Source of the DNA: Lachnospiraceae bacterium
Lineage (GTDB): Bacteria; Bacillota; Clostridia; Lachnospirales; Anaerotignaceae
Length of the DNA: 56,824 nucleotides
Assembly (NCBI GenBank): GCA_910576545.1
Contig: CAJTKM010000022.1
Coordinates: 1-56,824, forward strand
Reading direction: 5' to 3'
This document shows positions 15,941-24,898 of this stretch, piece by piece (positions within the stretch are counted from its first letter, which is position 1; every line of letters starts with the position of its first letter). A program made the translations under genes and the position numbers. The notes beneath the pieces were generated by a model that was not told the origin of the DNA, searched no databases, and saw only the letters and a program-made list of their open reading frames with translations.

Positions 15941-17137
15941 ATGAAAGTTCTTGTATTGAATTGCGGCAGCTCCTCCCTGAAATACCAGCTGATTGATATG
16001 GATACGGAGAAGGTAATGGCTAAGGGCCTGTGTGAAAGAATCGGTATCGAAGGTTCCAGACTGAAACACCAGCCCGAAGGCAAAGAAGCTGTTATTTTTG
16101 ACGATTACCAGGAAGACCACAGCGTTTCCGTAAAAATGGTTCTGGACGCGCTGACAAACAAGGAATACGGCGTTGTAAAAAGCATGAAGGAAATCAATGC
16201 GGTTGGCCATCGTGTTGTACACGGCGGCGAATACTTCGCAAACTCTGTAGTAATCACACCAGAAGTTATCGAAGCGATCGAAAAATGCTGCGAGCTTGCA
16301 CCCCTGCATAACCCTGCAAACCTTATCGGTATCCATGCATGCGAGAAAATCATGCCCGGCGTACCTCAGGTAGCAGTATTTGATACGGCATTCCATCAGA
16401 CAATGCCTGAAAGAGCATATATGTATGCCCTGCCTTATGAATACTACGAAAAATATAAAATCAGAAGATACGGCTTCCATGGCACAAGCCACAGATTCGT
16501 TTCTGAAGAAGCGGCTAAAATGCTTGACAGACCTTACGACCAGACAAAGACCATCACCTGCCACCTTGGAAACGGCGGTTCCCTCTGCGCAGTAAGAAAC
16601 GGCAAATCCATTGATACAACGATGGGCTTCACACCGATGGAAGGCCTTGTAATGGGTACAAGGGCCGGTGACGTTGACGCAGCTGCGATTACATTCCTGA
16701 TGGAAAAAGAAGGCCTGACACCTCAGGAAATGGATACAATACTGAATAAGAAATCCGGTGTGCTGGGTATTTCCGGCGTTTCCAGCGACTTCCGCGATAT
16801 CGAGGAAGCAAGCGAGCACGGCAATGACAGGGCGGAAATGGCTCTGGAAGTATTTGCGTATAAAGTAGCAAAGAGAATCGGCGCGTATGCATCCGCAATG
16901 AACGGCGTTGACTGTATTGTATTTACGGCTGGTCTGGGTGAAAACTCCGGCTCCACAAGACGGCTGATTTGCGACTACCTTGGCTATCTTGGCGTGCATA
17001 TTGACTCCTACAACAACTCTCTGCGCGGCAAGGCAATGGAAATTTCTGCACCCGACTCCAGAGTACGCGTGCTGGTGATTCCTACCAATGAGGAATTGGT
17101 AATTGCAAGAGATACAAAGGAACTTCTTGACAAATAA
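15941..17137 (+). CDS. ackA: Acetate kinase
   Basis: The 398-residue protein opens [19 protein letters not shown] and has the ASKHA-fold motifs [37 protein letters not shown] and [11 protein letters not shown]. It makes acetate and ATP from acetyl phosphate and completes the Pta-AckA route. AAAGGAGAGAAAAAA precedes the ATG. The gap to pta is repeat C, so the two are probably co-transcribed through it. A promoter for the next operon lies over its final codons. Confidence 0.97.
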   Translation: MKVLVLNCGSSSLKYQLIDMDTEKVMAKGLCERIGIEGSRLKHQPEGKEAVIFDDYQEDHSVSVKMVLDALTNKEYGVVKSMKEINAVGHRVVHGGEYFANSVVITPEVIEAIEKCCELAPLHNPANLIGIHACEKIMPGVPQVAVFDTAFHQTMPERAYMYALPYEYYEKYKIRRYGFHGTSHRFVSEEAAKMLDRPYDQTKTITCHLGNGGSLCAVRNGKSIDTTMGFTPMEGLVMGTRAGDVDAAAITFLMEKEGLTPQEMDTILNKKSGVLGISGVSSDFRDIEEASEHGNDRAEMALEVFAYKVAKRIGAYASAMNGVDCIVFTAGLGENSGSTRRLICDYLGYLGVHIDSYNNSLRGKAMEISAPDSRVRVLVIPTNEELVIARDTKELLDK

Positions 17138-17155
17138 GAAGGCTTTCTGTATAAT
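17127..17155 (+). promoter_or_regulatory. Consensus sigma-A promoter of yceD-rpmF, overlapping the ackA 3' end
   Basis: TTGACA (17127-17132), a 17-base spacer and TATAAT (17150-17155) match the consensus perfectly. The -35 box lies in the last codons of ackA. Confidence 0.8.
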
Positions 17156-17185
17156 ACTTTAGGTACGACTTAGGGGTGGTTTGGA

Positions 17186-17692
17186 ATGAAAATTGACATA
17201 ACTCCGCTGTTCCAGAGAAATGGCGCGGTTCTGCCGCTGGAATTTACGGAGTGGGAAGATGGGAATTCAGATTATCTCGGTGTTGTGGAATTTGTAGAGC
17301 CTGTAAAGATAGAGGGAACTCTGAAAAACGAGAACGAAGTTTTCGTTTTGGAAGCAAAGGGCGGCACAGAGGTCCTGCTGTGGTGCGACCGTTGCCTTGC
17401 GCCTGTCAGAAAAGAGCTTTGCTTCGAGATCAAGGAACGTTTTGCTCATACAGGCAGTGAAAACGAAGAGACAGAAACTTTTTCGGGAGATCAGATCGAT
17501 CTTGCGGACTTTGTTAAAAGAGGCATCATGGAGGTTCTTCCCATGAAAGTGGTTTGCAGGGAAGACTGCAAGGGGCTCTGTCCTGTCTGCGGCAAGGATC
17601 TGAACAAAGGGGATTGCGATTGCGATACCACATACAGAGATCCGAGGTTTGAAAGTTTGAGGGCTCTTTTCAATGATGACGAGGAGGTGTAG
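17186..17692 (+). CDS. YceD/DUF177 family protein
   Basis: The 168-residue protein has the DUF177 pattern: an N-terminal beta region, WCDRCLAPVRKELCFEI near the middle and the CREDCKGLCPVCGKDLNKG cysteine cluster near the C-terminus, which may bind zinc. Family members sit directly upstream of rpmF in most bacteria and are implicated in 23S rRNA or 50S assembly. It is followed by rpmF after two bases, with the rpmF ribosome site (GAGGAGGTG) inside its last codons. Confidence 0.9.
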   Translation: MKIDITPLFQRNGAVLPLEFTEWEDGNSDYLGVVEFVEPVKIEGTLKNENEVFVLEAKGGTEVLLWCDRCLAPVRKELCFEIKERFAHTGSENEETETFSGDQIDLADFVKRGIMEVLPMKVVCREDCKGLCPVCGKDLNKGDCDCDTTYRDPRFESLRALFNDDEEV

Positions 17693-17694
17693 AA

Positions 17695-17874
17695 ATGGCT
17701 GTACCGAAGGGACGAGTATCTAAATCCAAAAGAGATAAAAGAAAAGCGCAGAGCTGGAAGATTGCAACGCCCAGCCTTGTAAAATGCAGCAAATGCGGCG
17801 AACTGATGGTTCCTCATCAGGTCTGCAAAGCATGCGGCGCGTATAACAAGAAAACAATTATCAAGGTTGACTAA
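17695..17874 (+). CDS. rpmF: 50S ribosomal protein L32
   Basis: The 59-residue protein opens MAVPKGRVSKSKRDKRKAQS and has a zinc-binding CSKCG...CKACG pair, the four-cysteine form of L32. It is preceded by yceD in the conserved order. The ribosome site GAGGAGGTG ends eight bases before the ATG. Confidence 0.97.
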   Translation: MAVPKGRVSKSKRDKRKAQSWKIATPSLVKCSKCGELMVPHQVCKACGAYNKKTIIKVD

Positions 17875-17899
17875 TTGTTTTGGAAAATGCAGTAAAACA

Positions 17900-18107
17900 G
17901 GGAATCCTGCGTATTTTGCGCACAGGAGCAGAACTGCTTTTCAAAAGCTGAAAGAGGATTCCTTATGATAAAAAAGAGTATCCGTTATGGGCGTTGCCGG
18001 AAGAAATTTTCCCAGGCAACAGCCGCCAGCGTTTGACTTAGGAAATCAGTCCGAAGGAAACATTTGTTTTCTTAAGCCAAGCTGTCTTTTCGGATACTCT
18101 TTTTTTT
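17900..18107 (+). ncRNA. Candidate structured RNA ending in an intrinsic terminator
   Basis: GGAATCCT (17901-17908) pairs with AGGATTCC (17955-17962), enclosing smaller hairpins. GAGTATCCG (17976-17984) pairs with CGGATACTC (18091-18099), which runs into T8, closing about 105 bases that include a GTTGCC/GGCAAC hairpin near 17993-18024. A simple terminator would not need so long an internal region. I cannot match it to 6S, SRP, RNase P, tmRNA or a known riboswitch class. It could be the rpmF 3' UTR or an independent small RNA. Confidence 0.45.
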
Positions 18108-18213
18108 AGAAATGGCAGCGGCTCTATTTCGATTTATATAATTTTCTGCTATAGTATCATTACAAAATAATGTTTCTCGATAAACTTGAGTGGTCTCGAT
18201 GAGGAGCGTGGAG

Positions 18214-19131
18214 ATGGAAAAAATACTGATTGTCGATGACAGCATTTTGCAGGCGGCACAATTAAAAGCGATTTTGGCGGACGAATATGACGTTACCGTT
18301 GTGCAGACGGCTGAGGAAGGGCTGCGCTATGCAGGCAGCGGAGATTTTTCCCTGATACTGCTGGACGTTGTGATGCCGGGAATGGACGGTTTTACACTGC
18401 TGAAAAAATTGCAGGAGGAAATCATTACACAGAGTATACCGGTTATTTTGATTACCAGCCTTTCTGATGTGCAGAATGAGCAGAAGGGGCTTATCATAGG
18501 GGCGGTCGATTATATTACCAAGCCTTTTCACGAACTGATTGTTAAGGCGAGAGTCAACACGCATATCAAGCTGTATAATTACCGTATGAATGCGGAAATG
18601 CAGTCCATGACGGACCAGCTGACGGGGATAGCCAACAGGCGGAAGTATGAACGATGCAGCCGTGAAAAATGGTTTGAAGCGGTCCGTCTGAAGGTCCCGT
18701 TTTCAATTTGCATGTTCGATATTGACAATTTCAAAAAATATAACGATACATTTGGACACCCTGCGGGGGACAGGGTGATTGCTGCTGTGGCAAAAGCGGC
18801 GTCCGACCATTTCCGACGCAGTACAGATTTTTTTGCGCGTTATGGCGGAGAGGAATTTGTGGCAATTTCTATTGGGGAAAGCTCGGAAAAGATGTTCGGG
18901 CATCTGAAAAAAATCCGGCAGGCAGTGGAAGATTTGCATATTCCGCATGACCCTGCTGTGTCTGAATGGGTGACGATCAGCATTGGGGGCGTTACGACCG
19001 TTCCGGCTGCGGACAGTGCGTATGATTTTTACTTGCAGATTGCGGATACGATGCTGTATGACGCGAAAAAGAACGGCAGAAACAGGGTTGTCTGGGCAGA
19101 TGAAAGGATGAAGCAGCTTTGGGAAAAATAA
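18214..19131 (+). CDS. Response regulator with GGDEF domain (diguanylate cyclase, PleD-like)
   Basis: About 305 residues from the ATG at 18214 (GAGGAG seven bases upstream). The REC domain (1-120) has DD at 8-9, phospho-acceptor Asp 51 in LLLDVVMPGMDG and Lys in YITKPF. The GGDEF domain has an active GGEEF signature (RYGGEEFVAIS) and an RSTD inhibitory-site motif five residues upstream of it, so it should make cyclic di-GMP with product inhibition. The PilZ gene follows 48 bases downstream and is a plausible receptor. The cognate kinase is unknown; the orphan CheA-like protein at 13031 is one candidate. Confidence 0.9.
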   Translation: MEKILIVDDSILQAAQLKAILADEYDVTVVQTAEEGLRYAGSGDFSLILLDVVMPGMDGFTLLKKLQEEIITQSIPVILITSLSDVQNEQKGLIIGAVDYITKPFHELIVKARVNTHIKLYNYRMNAEMQSMTDQLTGIANRRKYERCSREKWFEAVRLKVPFSICMFDIDNFKKYNDTFGHPAGDRVIAAVAKAASDHFRRSTDFFARYGGEEFVAISIGESSEKMFGHLKKIRQAVEDLHIPHDPAVSEWVTISIGGVTTVPAADSAYDFYLQIADTMLYDAKKNGRNRVVWADERMKQLWEK

Positions 19132-19179
19132 TTTCCTGCTGCATGATTTCGGAAAACCATTTCAAACAGGAGGGATGGA

Positions 19180-19872
19180 ATGAAATTATTCGGTTTATTC
19201 AAAAAACAGGAGAAAGAACAGCCGCCTCAGGAAACAGAAGAAATAAGCAGGGAGGAAGGCCTTGAGGTTTATTCCGGAACAAGGGTAGAGGTAACAACGC
19301 TTGATGGAGAACTGCTTTTTGTGGCAAAGCTGACTGGCGTGCGCGGGACGGAGGCGGAATTGCAGCAATTTTCGGAGGCGGCAGTTTCCGAGGATTCTGA
19401 GCCGATTCACGTCAGAATCCGCGGATATGTTGACCACGAAAAAAAGGCCGTCCATTTAGAAGGTGTTATCGCACCTGCACGAAAAAATATATGGTCGGTA
19501 GAGGAACTGGCTTTGCAGAAGGTCGGGAATGACCGCGCCTTTTTCCGCCTCAGTACAAACCGCGATGGGACTGCAACGATGTACACCGGCCTGGAGGCTG
19601 GGGAGAAGCCCTGCAAGCTGCTGAATATCAGCATAGGCGGGGCGAGCATCCGCTCCAAGGCGAAATATTATGAAGGTGATAAATTTCTGCTGAAAATCAG
19701 CCTGATGGACAATGGTCCTGAATCTGCCATATATAGCGAGGTGAAACGCGTTATAGAAAAAGATTATGGCGAATTTGAATACGGCTGCCAGTTTTTGGAA
19801 CTGAGAGATGATGACCAGGAGAAGATTACAAAGAATATTTTTGACGCACAGTGCCAGAACAGGCGGCGTTAA
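19180..19872 (+). CDS. PilZ-domain cyclic di-GMP receptor protein
   Basis: The 230-residue protein has an N-terminal YcgR-like beta domain (about 28-105) and a PilZ domain with RAFFR (119-123) and NISIGG (149-154), the RxxxR and (D/N)xSxxG cyclic di-GMP contacts. The first 25 residues are charged and low in complexity. AGGAGGGATGGA precedes the ATG. It follows a diguanylate cyclase, so the pair forms a compact signal module, possibly acting on motility or surface behaviour. The output is not evident, as no flagellar gene lies nearby. Confidence 0.85.
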   Translation: MKLFGLFKKQEKEQPPQETEEISREEGLEVYSGTRVEVTTLDGELLFVAKLTGVRGTEAELQQFSEAAVSEDSEPIHVRIRGYVDHEKKAVHLEGVIAPARKNIWSVEELALQKVGNDRAFFRLSTNRDGTATMYTGLEAGEKPCKLLNISIGGASIRSKAKYYEGDKFLLKISLMDNGPESAIYSEVKRVIEKDYGEFEYGCQFLELRDDDQEKITKNIFDAQCQNRRR

Positions 19873-19902
19873 TAGATGCTTGTGGATTCATCAGTGCGTA
19901 TA

Positions 19903-19938
19903 AAAACGGGGAAAATCTATCAGGATTTTCCCCGTTTC
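19903..19938. terminator. Terminator after the PilZ gene
   Basis: AAACGGGGAAAATC pairs perfectly with GATTTTCCCCGTTT around a six-base loop. It can serve the convergent genes on both sides. Confidence 0.8.
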
Positions 19939-19960
19939 TGGTATTCCGCAGGAATTTGTT

Positions 19961-20479
19961 TTATGGCTTTTTGCCCATGCCTTCCCACATTTTTTTGTAT
20001 GCGGCGCAGTAATCTTCTTTGCTCAGGACGCCAATCCTTCTTAAAACGCCTTTCGCTTCCAGCATTTTTTCAAAATCCCGAAAGCCCTTCGAAGCATGAT
20101 TCAGCGGAATCTGTCTGTCCTTAAAATCCCCTTCGATGCAGAAAATATATCCGCGCCCGTTGACGCCAGCCTGAATCGCTTTCCCGGGGATATCCTCCCA
20201 ACGGAAAGCATATTCCTCTGAGCGGGAGTAATGGAAAATAACCGTTTCTTCATTATATTCCACCCAGATAAGCCCCAGATAAAGCGTGCGGTAGGCGGCA
20301 AAAAGCAGGAAACTGCCAAACAGGAGCACGCCGAGCAGGTAAGTCTGCTGCAGGCTTGGCGCGGCCTGCGTATCATGCAGAAAGAGCCATAGGAACAGCA
20401 GGGTAAGCGGCAGGAAAAATCCAATCATCACCAGAAACGCAATGAGTTTGGTCAGCAGGCCGATGGTACATTTTTTCAC
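19961..20479 (-). CDS. Membrane protein, two helices plus PH-like soluble domain
   Basis: The 172-residue protein has two hydrophobic segments (about 8-35 and 45-72) followed by a soluble part with YNEETVIFHYSRSEEYAFRW, reminiscent of bacterial PH-like membrane proteins of the YcxB/DUF type. It was not recognised as a specific family. It is the last gene of a minus-strand group with the two genes upstream (21-base gap). Function is unknown. Confidence 0.55.
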   Translation of the reverse strand: MKKCTIGLLTKLIAFLVMIGFFLPLTLLFLWLFLHDTQAAPSLQQTYLLGVLLFGSFLLFAAYRTLYLGLIWVEYNEETVIFHYSRSEEYAFRWEDIPGKAIQAGVNGRGYIFCIEGDFKDRQIPLNHASKGFRDFEKMLEAKGVLRRIGVLSKEDYCAAYKKMWEGMGKKP

Positions 20480-20500
20480 GATAACTCACCTCGTTTGCAT

Positions 20501-20959
20501 TTAGCCGAGCTGCTTTGCCCAGTCGATGCGGGGATAAAGGCCGCCTGTCCGGATAAAATAGGCAACGGCTTCTGTTCCGGCTGCGATGTCATTTATGGCA
20601 AGATATTTTTCGATGGGCGACTGTCCGCCGCTGGTAAGCGGGCAAAGTTCCTCTGTTCCGGCGAAGGCGGGGTTATAGGAATAATAATTTTCCTGCCCGC
20701 CGTTGGAGGAACAGCCCAGCGCAAGCCACTCTCCATCGCAGATGATCTCCAGAAAATCTGTTTCTCCGTAAGGGTCGAGAGAAAGACGGACTTCTATCCC
20801 TCTGGGGATTTCAGAGAGTATTTTTGAAACGACTTTCTCTGTGATTTCATTACCTTCATAAGTGTTGCCGCTTGGGTAGTATGCAATATGCTGTATCCGG
20901 ATTGTCTGCGGGCCAAAGGCGGGAGTGGCGTCCTGCCTTGGTATGATTTGCAGTTTCAT
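20501..20959 (-). CDS. Hypothetical protein
   Basis: The 152-residue soluble protein opens MKLQIIPRQDATPAFGPQTI and has no signal peptide or helix pair. It includes GEWLALGCSSNGGQENYYSY, vaguely like immunity-type or SMI1-like folds, but I cannot assign it. It sits between the AIM24 gene and the PH-like membrane protein with gaps of 21 bases on both sides, so an operon is likely. AGAAAGAAGGGTTTCC precedes the ATG. Confidence 0.6.
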   Translation of the reverse strand: MKLQIIPRQDATPAFGPQTIRIQHIAYYPSGNTYEGNEITEKVVSKILSEIPRGIEVRLSLDPYGETDFLEIICDGEWLALGCSSNGGQENYYSYNPAFAGTEELCPLTSGGQSPIEKYLAINDIAAGTEAVAYFIRTGGLYPRIDWAKQLG

Positions 20960-20980
20960 GGAAACCCTTCTTTCTAATGC

Positions 20981-21760
20981 TTATACTGTGGGCGGCTGGT
21001 CTGCCAGTACGGGTGCGAGCAGGACTCTGCCTGTGCCACGGTACACATTCACCAGCCCTTCGCCGGAGGCGGCGGAGCCGATGAGCGTTTTGCCGGAGCG
21101 TTCCACAGTAAAATTCAGACTGCCGCTCCATGCGATTGCCATGTTGCCGTCAATTTTCAGCACATCGTCCTCCAGCTCAATTTCAATCAGTTCTTCGCGC
21201 GGGCAGGGCGTTTCCAGACAGACAACGCCATTCCCGCTAATCCCGAGATTAAACAGCCCTTCATTACCCGCAAGGGCAGAAGAAAGATTGGAGCGCATGA
21301 CTGCTTTGTGCTTCAGCGCGGAATCACAGGCAAGGAACAGGCCGTCATCCAGCACGATGGAACCATTCCACGCCGCAAGGTCTTCCAAAAGGATATATTT
21401 ATATGTAGGTTCAAGGACGAGCGTGCCGTCGCCGGTATACTCTGGCTTGATTGCGGATTCGCCCGTGACTTTGCCGCGCACGGCCTTGCCCAGCAGGTCG
21501 CCTACGCCTTTTACGCCGGTTGTGGCGTTAACATTGCCTGCCATCCACTGCATCGCGCCAGCCTGTATGGTGACGTGGGCTTTGGATAAATCGCAGATAA
21601 CCTGCCGCCGACGGACGTTCATTTCGCTGGCAAAATAAGCCTGCTGTGCGGAAAGCGGCGAAACGCTCAAATCTCGCAGGTATTCGATGACGGTAAAAGG
21701 CCCAAGAGTGTCCAGAATGCGCACATCGTCGTTTTTGGTGAAATTTTTGATACGGTACAT
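20981..21760 (-). CDS. AIM24 family protein
   Basis: The 259-residue beta-rich protein has the AIM24/TIGR00266 pattern: QAGAMQWMAGNVNATTGVKG near residue 66, a central GDGTLVLEPTYKYILLEDL and the C-terminal GSLNFTVERSGKTLIGSAAS with EGLVNVYRGTG. Bacterial members are of unknown biochemical function; the yeast homologue affects mitochondrial inner-membrane organisation. AAAGGAGGCATTGCA precedes the ATG. A promoter is visible at 21832-21860. First gene of a three-gene minus-strand group. Confidence 0.85.
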   Translation of the reverse strand: MYRIKNFTKNDDVRILDTLGPFTVIEYLRDLSVSPLSAQQAYFASEMNVRRRQVICDLSKAHVTIQAGAMQWMAGNVNATTGVKGVGDLLGKAVRGKVTGESAIKPEYTGDGTLVLEPTYKYILLEDLAAWNGSIVLDDGLFLACDSALKHKAVMRSNLSSALAGNEGLFNLGISGNGVVCLETPCPREELIEIELEDDVLKIDGNMAIAWSGSLNFTVERSGKTLIGSAASGEGLVNVYRGTGRVLLAPVLADQPPTV

Positions 21761-21831
21761 TGCAATGCCTCCTTTGATTTAGGGACGCACAGCGCGCTGA
21801 AATGGTTTTGCTCTGTGCGGGATTTTTTCCT

Positions 21832-21860
21832 ATTATAACATAGCTTTCCGGCAGTGTCGA
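21832..21860 (-). promoter_or_regulatory. Promoter of the AIM24 operon
   Basis: Reading the minus strand, TCGACA (21860-21855), a 17-base spacer and TATAAT (21837-21832) form a near-consensus sigma-A promoter about 70 bases before the start. Confidence 0.55.
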
Positions 21861-21981
21861 TATTGTCCGGTGTAGAAAAATGGCGTTCATAGCATGGTAT
21901 GGCTGGCTTTTGACGGCTGGATATGGTATGATTTTTTGAAATGAGATTGCTTTTCAACAGCAGGAGAAAGGAAGGAAAACT

Positions 21982-23160
21982 GTGAGAGACTTTATAGCGA
22001 AACGGGTACGGGATATGGAATGGTCGGGAATCCGGAAATTTGCGGACATTGCCGCGCAGGCACCGGAGGCGCTTTCTCTCTGTGTGGGGGAACCGGATTT
22101 CAAAACGCCGGAACGTGTGCGGCATGCCGCCGCGGACGCTCTGGAGGCGGGAAAAACACGGTATACTGCAAATATGGGTCTGCCGGAGCTGCGGGCAAAG
22201 ATTGCACATTATCTGGAACGCAGGTTTGCCCTGCGGTACAACCCTGCGGCGGAGATACTGTGTACGATTGGCGCGTCAGAAGCGATAGACGCCGCTTTAC
22301 GGGCAATTTTGGAGCCGGGGGACGAAATACTTGTACCGGAACCGTCCTATGTGGCGTACAAGCCTGCTATTGTGCTGGGGCATGGCGTGCCTGTGGTGGT
22401 GACGACTAAGGCGGAAAACGGTTTCCGGCTGACTGCGGAGGAGCTGGAGGCGGCTGTTACGCCAAAAACAAAAGCGCTGATACTGCCGTACCCGAATAAC
22501 CCTACGGGCGCGGTGATGGAACGTGCGGATTTGGAGCGGCTGGCCCCTGTGATACACAAACATGACCTGCTTGTGATTTCTGACGAAATTTACGCGGAAC
22601 TGACTTACGGCGGGATGAATCATGTTTCCATTGCTTCGCTGGAAGGGATGCGTGAGAGGACAATCGTGCTGAACGGCTTTGCCAAATCCTTTTCCATGAC
22701 GGGCTGGCGCATGGGCTTTGCCGCAGGGCCGGAAGAATTGATACAGGCAATGCGGAAGATACACGCCTACGTTATCATGTGTGCGCCGGCGGTCAGCCAG
22801 TATGGAGCGTTGGAAGCCCTGCGGGACGATGTGCTCTGTGACGCGGACATTGCCCGTATGCGGGAGGCGTATGATGAGCGGCGGAAATACATGCTTGCGG
22901 AGTTCCGGCGGCTGGGCATGGACTGCTTTGAACCGAAGGGCGCGTTTTATGTGTTTCCGTCCATACGAAAAACGGGGCTCAGCTCTCAGGAATTCTGTGA
23001 ACGGCTGTTGTTCGAGGGCGGCGTTGCCGTTGTGCCGGGGGATTCCTTTGGGGAAAGCGGGGAAGGGCATGTGCGCATTTCCTACGCATACAGCATGGAG
23101 GAATTGAGAGCCTGCATTGAGAAAATAGAGGCGTTTTTGAAACGGCTGGGGTGTGAGTGA
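21982..23160 (+). CDS. Pyridoxal-phosphate aminotransferase, class I/II
   Basis: The 392-residue fold-type I enzyme has GEPDFKTPERV near the start, GASEAIDAALRAILEPGD, LPYPNNPTGAVM, SDEIYAEL and the PLP lysine in GFAKSFSMTGWRMGF. The C-terminal arginine motif GHVRISYA binds the substrate carboxylate. It resembles PatA and aspartate/aromatic aminotransferases of Firmicutes; the substrate cannot be fixed. The start is GTG at 21982 with GGAGAAAGGAAGG upstream. The following gene overlaps or adjoins its stop. Confidence 0.9.
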   Translation: MRDFIAKRVRDMEWSGIRKFADIAAQAPEALSLCVGEPDFKTPERVRHAAADALEAGKTRYTANMGLPELRAKIAHYLERRFALRYNPAAEILCTIGASEAIDAALRAILEPGDEILVPEPSYVAYKPAIVLGHGVPVVVTTKAENGFRLTAEELEAAVTPKTKALILPYPNNPTGAVMERADLERLAPVIHKHDLLVISDEIYAELTYGGMNHVSIASLEGMRERTIVLNGFAKSFSMTGWRMGFAAGPEELIQAMRKIHAYVIMCAPAVSQYGALEALRDDVLCDADIARMREAYDERRKYMLAEFRRLGMDCFEPKGAFYVFPSIRKTGLSSQEFCERLLFEGGVAVVPGDSFGESGEGHVRISYAYSMEELRACIEKIEAFLKRLGCE

Positions 23161-23186
23161 AACAATCTTCCTGCGGGAGATGGGTG

Positions 23187-23648
23187 ATGAGCATAACGGA
23201 ATTGGAAATGTTTTACGAAACGGCACTGCGCCCTGTTTTTGGCTCCCTGCTCCATATCGTACATGAGCGCGATGATTTTGCGCATGTCATTCTGGACGGG
23301 GAGCGGGAGGAATTCTTTTTCACGCTTTACGGCACGAGCCATGCGCGCCTGTATTGGTGCAACGAATGCTTTATATTCGACAGCCAGAGGGACAGCCTGG
23401 TATCTTCTGATACCTTTGGGGAAATTGTATATGAGGGAAGGGTCAATGCAGAGGAGCTCCCGCAGATTATTGTAAATCTGGTGTGCCAGCTGAACGGGGA
23501 TTCTTTTTTGGCGAAGGAGGAACAGGTTAAGGGGAAGATACCTTCGGGATATGATGACAGGAAGGAATACACCATTTGGGCGAAAAAAGAGGGCTCCCAA
23601 ATGCGGGCATACAGGCTTGAAAATATCCGGATAGAATTTTCTTCGTGA
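23187..23648 (+). CDS. Hypothetical protein
   Basis: About 153 residues from the ATG at 23187 (GGGAG upstream); a GTG at 23157 overlapping the aminotransferase stop is an alternative start adding ten residues. The protein is soluble, with LILDG-like beta strands, RLYWCNECFIFDSQRDSLVS in the middle and a charged C-terminus. I recognise no family. Its close coupling to the aminotransferase suggests co-expression, not necessarily a shared role. Confidence 0.6.
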   Translation: MSITELEMFYETALRPVFGSLLHIVHERDDFAHVILDGEREEFFFTLYGTSHARLYWCNECFIFDSQRDSLVSSDTFGEIVYEGRVNAEELPQIIVNLVCQLNGDSFLAKEEQVKGKIPSGYDDRKEYTIWAKKEGSQMRAYRLENIRIEFSS

Positions 23649-23679
23649 TACGAAAAACGCTGCGGGGCGAGAGAAGTGC

Positions 23680-23724
23680 AAAAAAGACGGAAAATGCCGC
23701 AGAAAGGGCGTTTTCCGTCTTTTT
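23680..23724. terminator. Bidirectional terminator
   Basis: AAAAAGACGGAAAATGCC pairs with GGCGTTTTCCGTCTTTTT between convergent genes. Confidence 0.85.
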
Positions 23725-23738
23725 GGTGCTGATAGGTT

Positions 23739-24218
23739 TCAGCCCATTTCCTTTGTAATATCAGCCTCAGTGGCTTCGGTGAAGCGGGCCAGATCTTCGG
23801 GGGAAAGTATCACCTGTTCCCCGCGGATTCCTGCGCTTACGGCGATTTCGTCAAACAGTATGCAGGTTTCGTCTATGAATGTTGGATACTTTTTTTTCAT
23901 GCCTATGGGCGAACAGCCGCCGCGAATGTATCCCGTCAGCGCGAGAAGTTCTTTCATATGCGTCATTTCGACTTTTTTATTTTTGGAAACGGCTGCCGCT
24001 TTTTTCAAATCCAGCTCCATATCTACGGGGATGCAGAATACAAGTATTCCTGTTTTATCGCCTCGGGTGACGAGCGTTTTGAAAACCTGTTCCGCTGGTA
24101 TGCCAATCTGTTCCGCGGCATGGAGCCCGGAAAGGTTGTTTTCGTCATATTCATATTCGGCAGTGCGGTATGCAATGCCCGCGCTTTCCAAAAGCCGCAT
24201 TACGTTTGTTTTCGTCAT
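23739..24218 (-). CDS. ybaK: YbaK/EbsC-type Cys-tRNA(Pro) deacylase
   Basis: The 159-residue protein starts MTKTNVMRLLESAGIAYRT and carries the YbaK pattern: VFKTLVTRGDKTGILVFCIP, the catalytic lysine region KKAAAVSKNKKVEM and RGGCSPIGMKKKYPTF. It hydrolyses mischarged Cys-tRNA-Pro. The ATG at 24218 with GAGGTGG six bases upstream fits; upstream codons in this frame belong to the overlapping end of nth. It follows nth by 26 bases. Confidence 0.9.
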   Translation of the reverse strand: MTKTNVMRLLESAGIAYRTAEYEYDENNLSGLHAAEQIGIPAEQVFKTLVTRGDKTGILVFCIPVDMELDLKKAAAVSKNKKVEMTHMKELLALTGYIRGGCSPIGMKKKYPTFIDETCILFDEIAVSAGIRGEQVILSPEDLARFTEATEADITKEMG

Positions 24219-24244
24219 GGCAGCCACCTCTTTCCCTTCCGCAG

Positions 24245-24898
24245 TTATGTTTTTTGTTTTTCTTTTTGCAGCTTCTGCCCGCCGGTGCAGTAGGGGAACA
24301 GCACGCATTCCGCACATTTCGGCCTTCTGGCGATGCAGACCTTGCGCCCGTGCGCAATCATCTGCGTATTGATATCCGTCCATTTTTCCTGTGGGACAAT
24401 TTTCATCAGGTCAAATTCTATTTTTACAGGGTCCTGATTTGTTGTCAGCCCTAAAAGGTTGGAAACGCGTTTGACATGCGTATCCACGACAACGCTCGGA
24501 ATCCCGAAGCAATGCCCGCGCACAACATTCGCCGTTTTCCGCCCTACGCCCGCAAGCCCCGTCAGCGCGTCAATATTGGAGGGTACTTCGCCGTCGTATT
24601 CATGGAGCAGTTTCCGGCAGCAGGCAATGATGTTTTTCGCTTTATTGTGGTAAAAGCCCGTGGAATGAATGTCCTGTTCCAGTTCTGCAAGGTCGGCTTC
24701 GGCGAATGCCTTGACAGAGGTGTATTTTTGGAATAAATCCTTTGTTACGATGTTTACGCGCGCGTCTGTACACTGCGCGGAAAGCATTGTAGCAATCAGC
24801 AGCTGCCACGGGTTTTCGTGTTCCAGATAACATTTTGTCGGGCCGTATTCCTCCAGCAGAAGCGTCAGAACCGCATCGACCTTTTCTTTTTTTGTCAT
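24245..24898 (-). CDS. nth: Endonuclease III
   Basis: The 217-residue protein starts MTKKEKVDAVLTLLLEEYGP. The helix-hairpin-helix LTGLAGVGRKTANVV carries catalytic Lys 121, Asp 139 lies in VVVDTHVKRV, and the 4Fe-4S loop CIARRPKCAECVLFPYC has the C-x6-C-x2-C-x5-C spacing. It removes oxidised pyrimidines and cleaves abasic sites in base excision repair. GGAAGGAG is nine bases before the ATG at 24898. It heads the nth-ybaK pair and diverges from the LysR gene. Confidence 0.96.
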   Translation of the reverse strand: MTKKEKVDAVLTLLLEEYGPTKCYLEHENPWQLLIATMLSAQCTDARVNIVTKDLFQKYTSVKAFAEADLAELEQDIHSTGFYHNKAKNIIACCRKLLHEYDGEVPSNIDALTGLAGVGRKTANVVRGHCFGIPSVVVDTHVKRVSNLLGLTTNQDPVKIEFDLMKIVPQEKWTDINTQMIAHGRKVCIARRPKCAECVLFPYCTGGQKLQKEKQKT

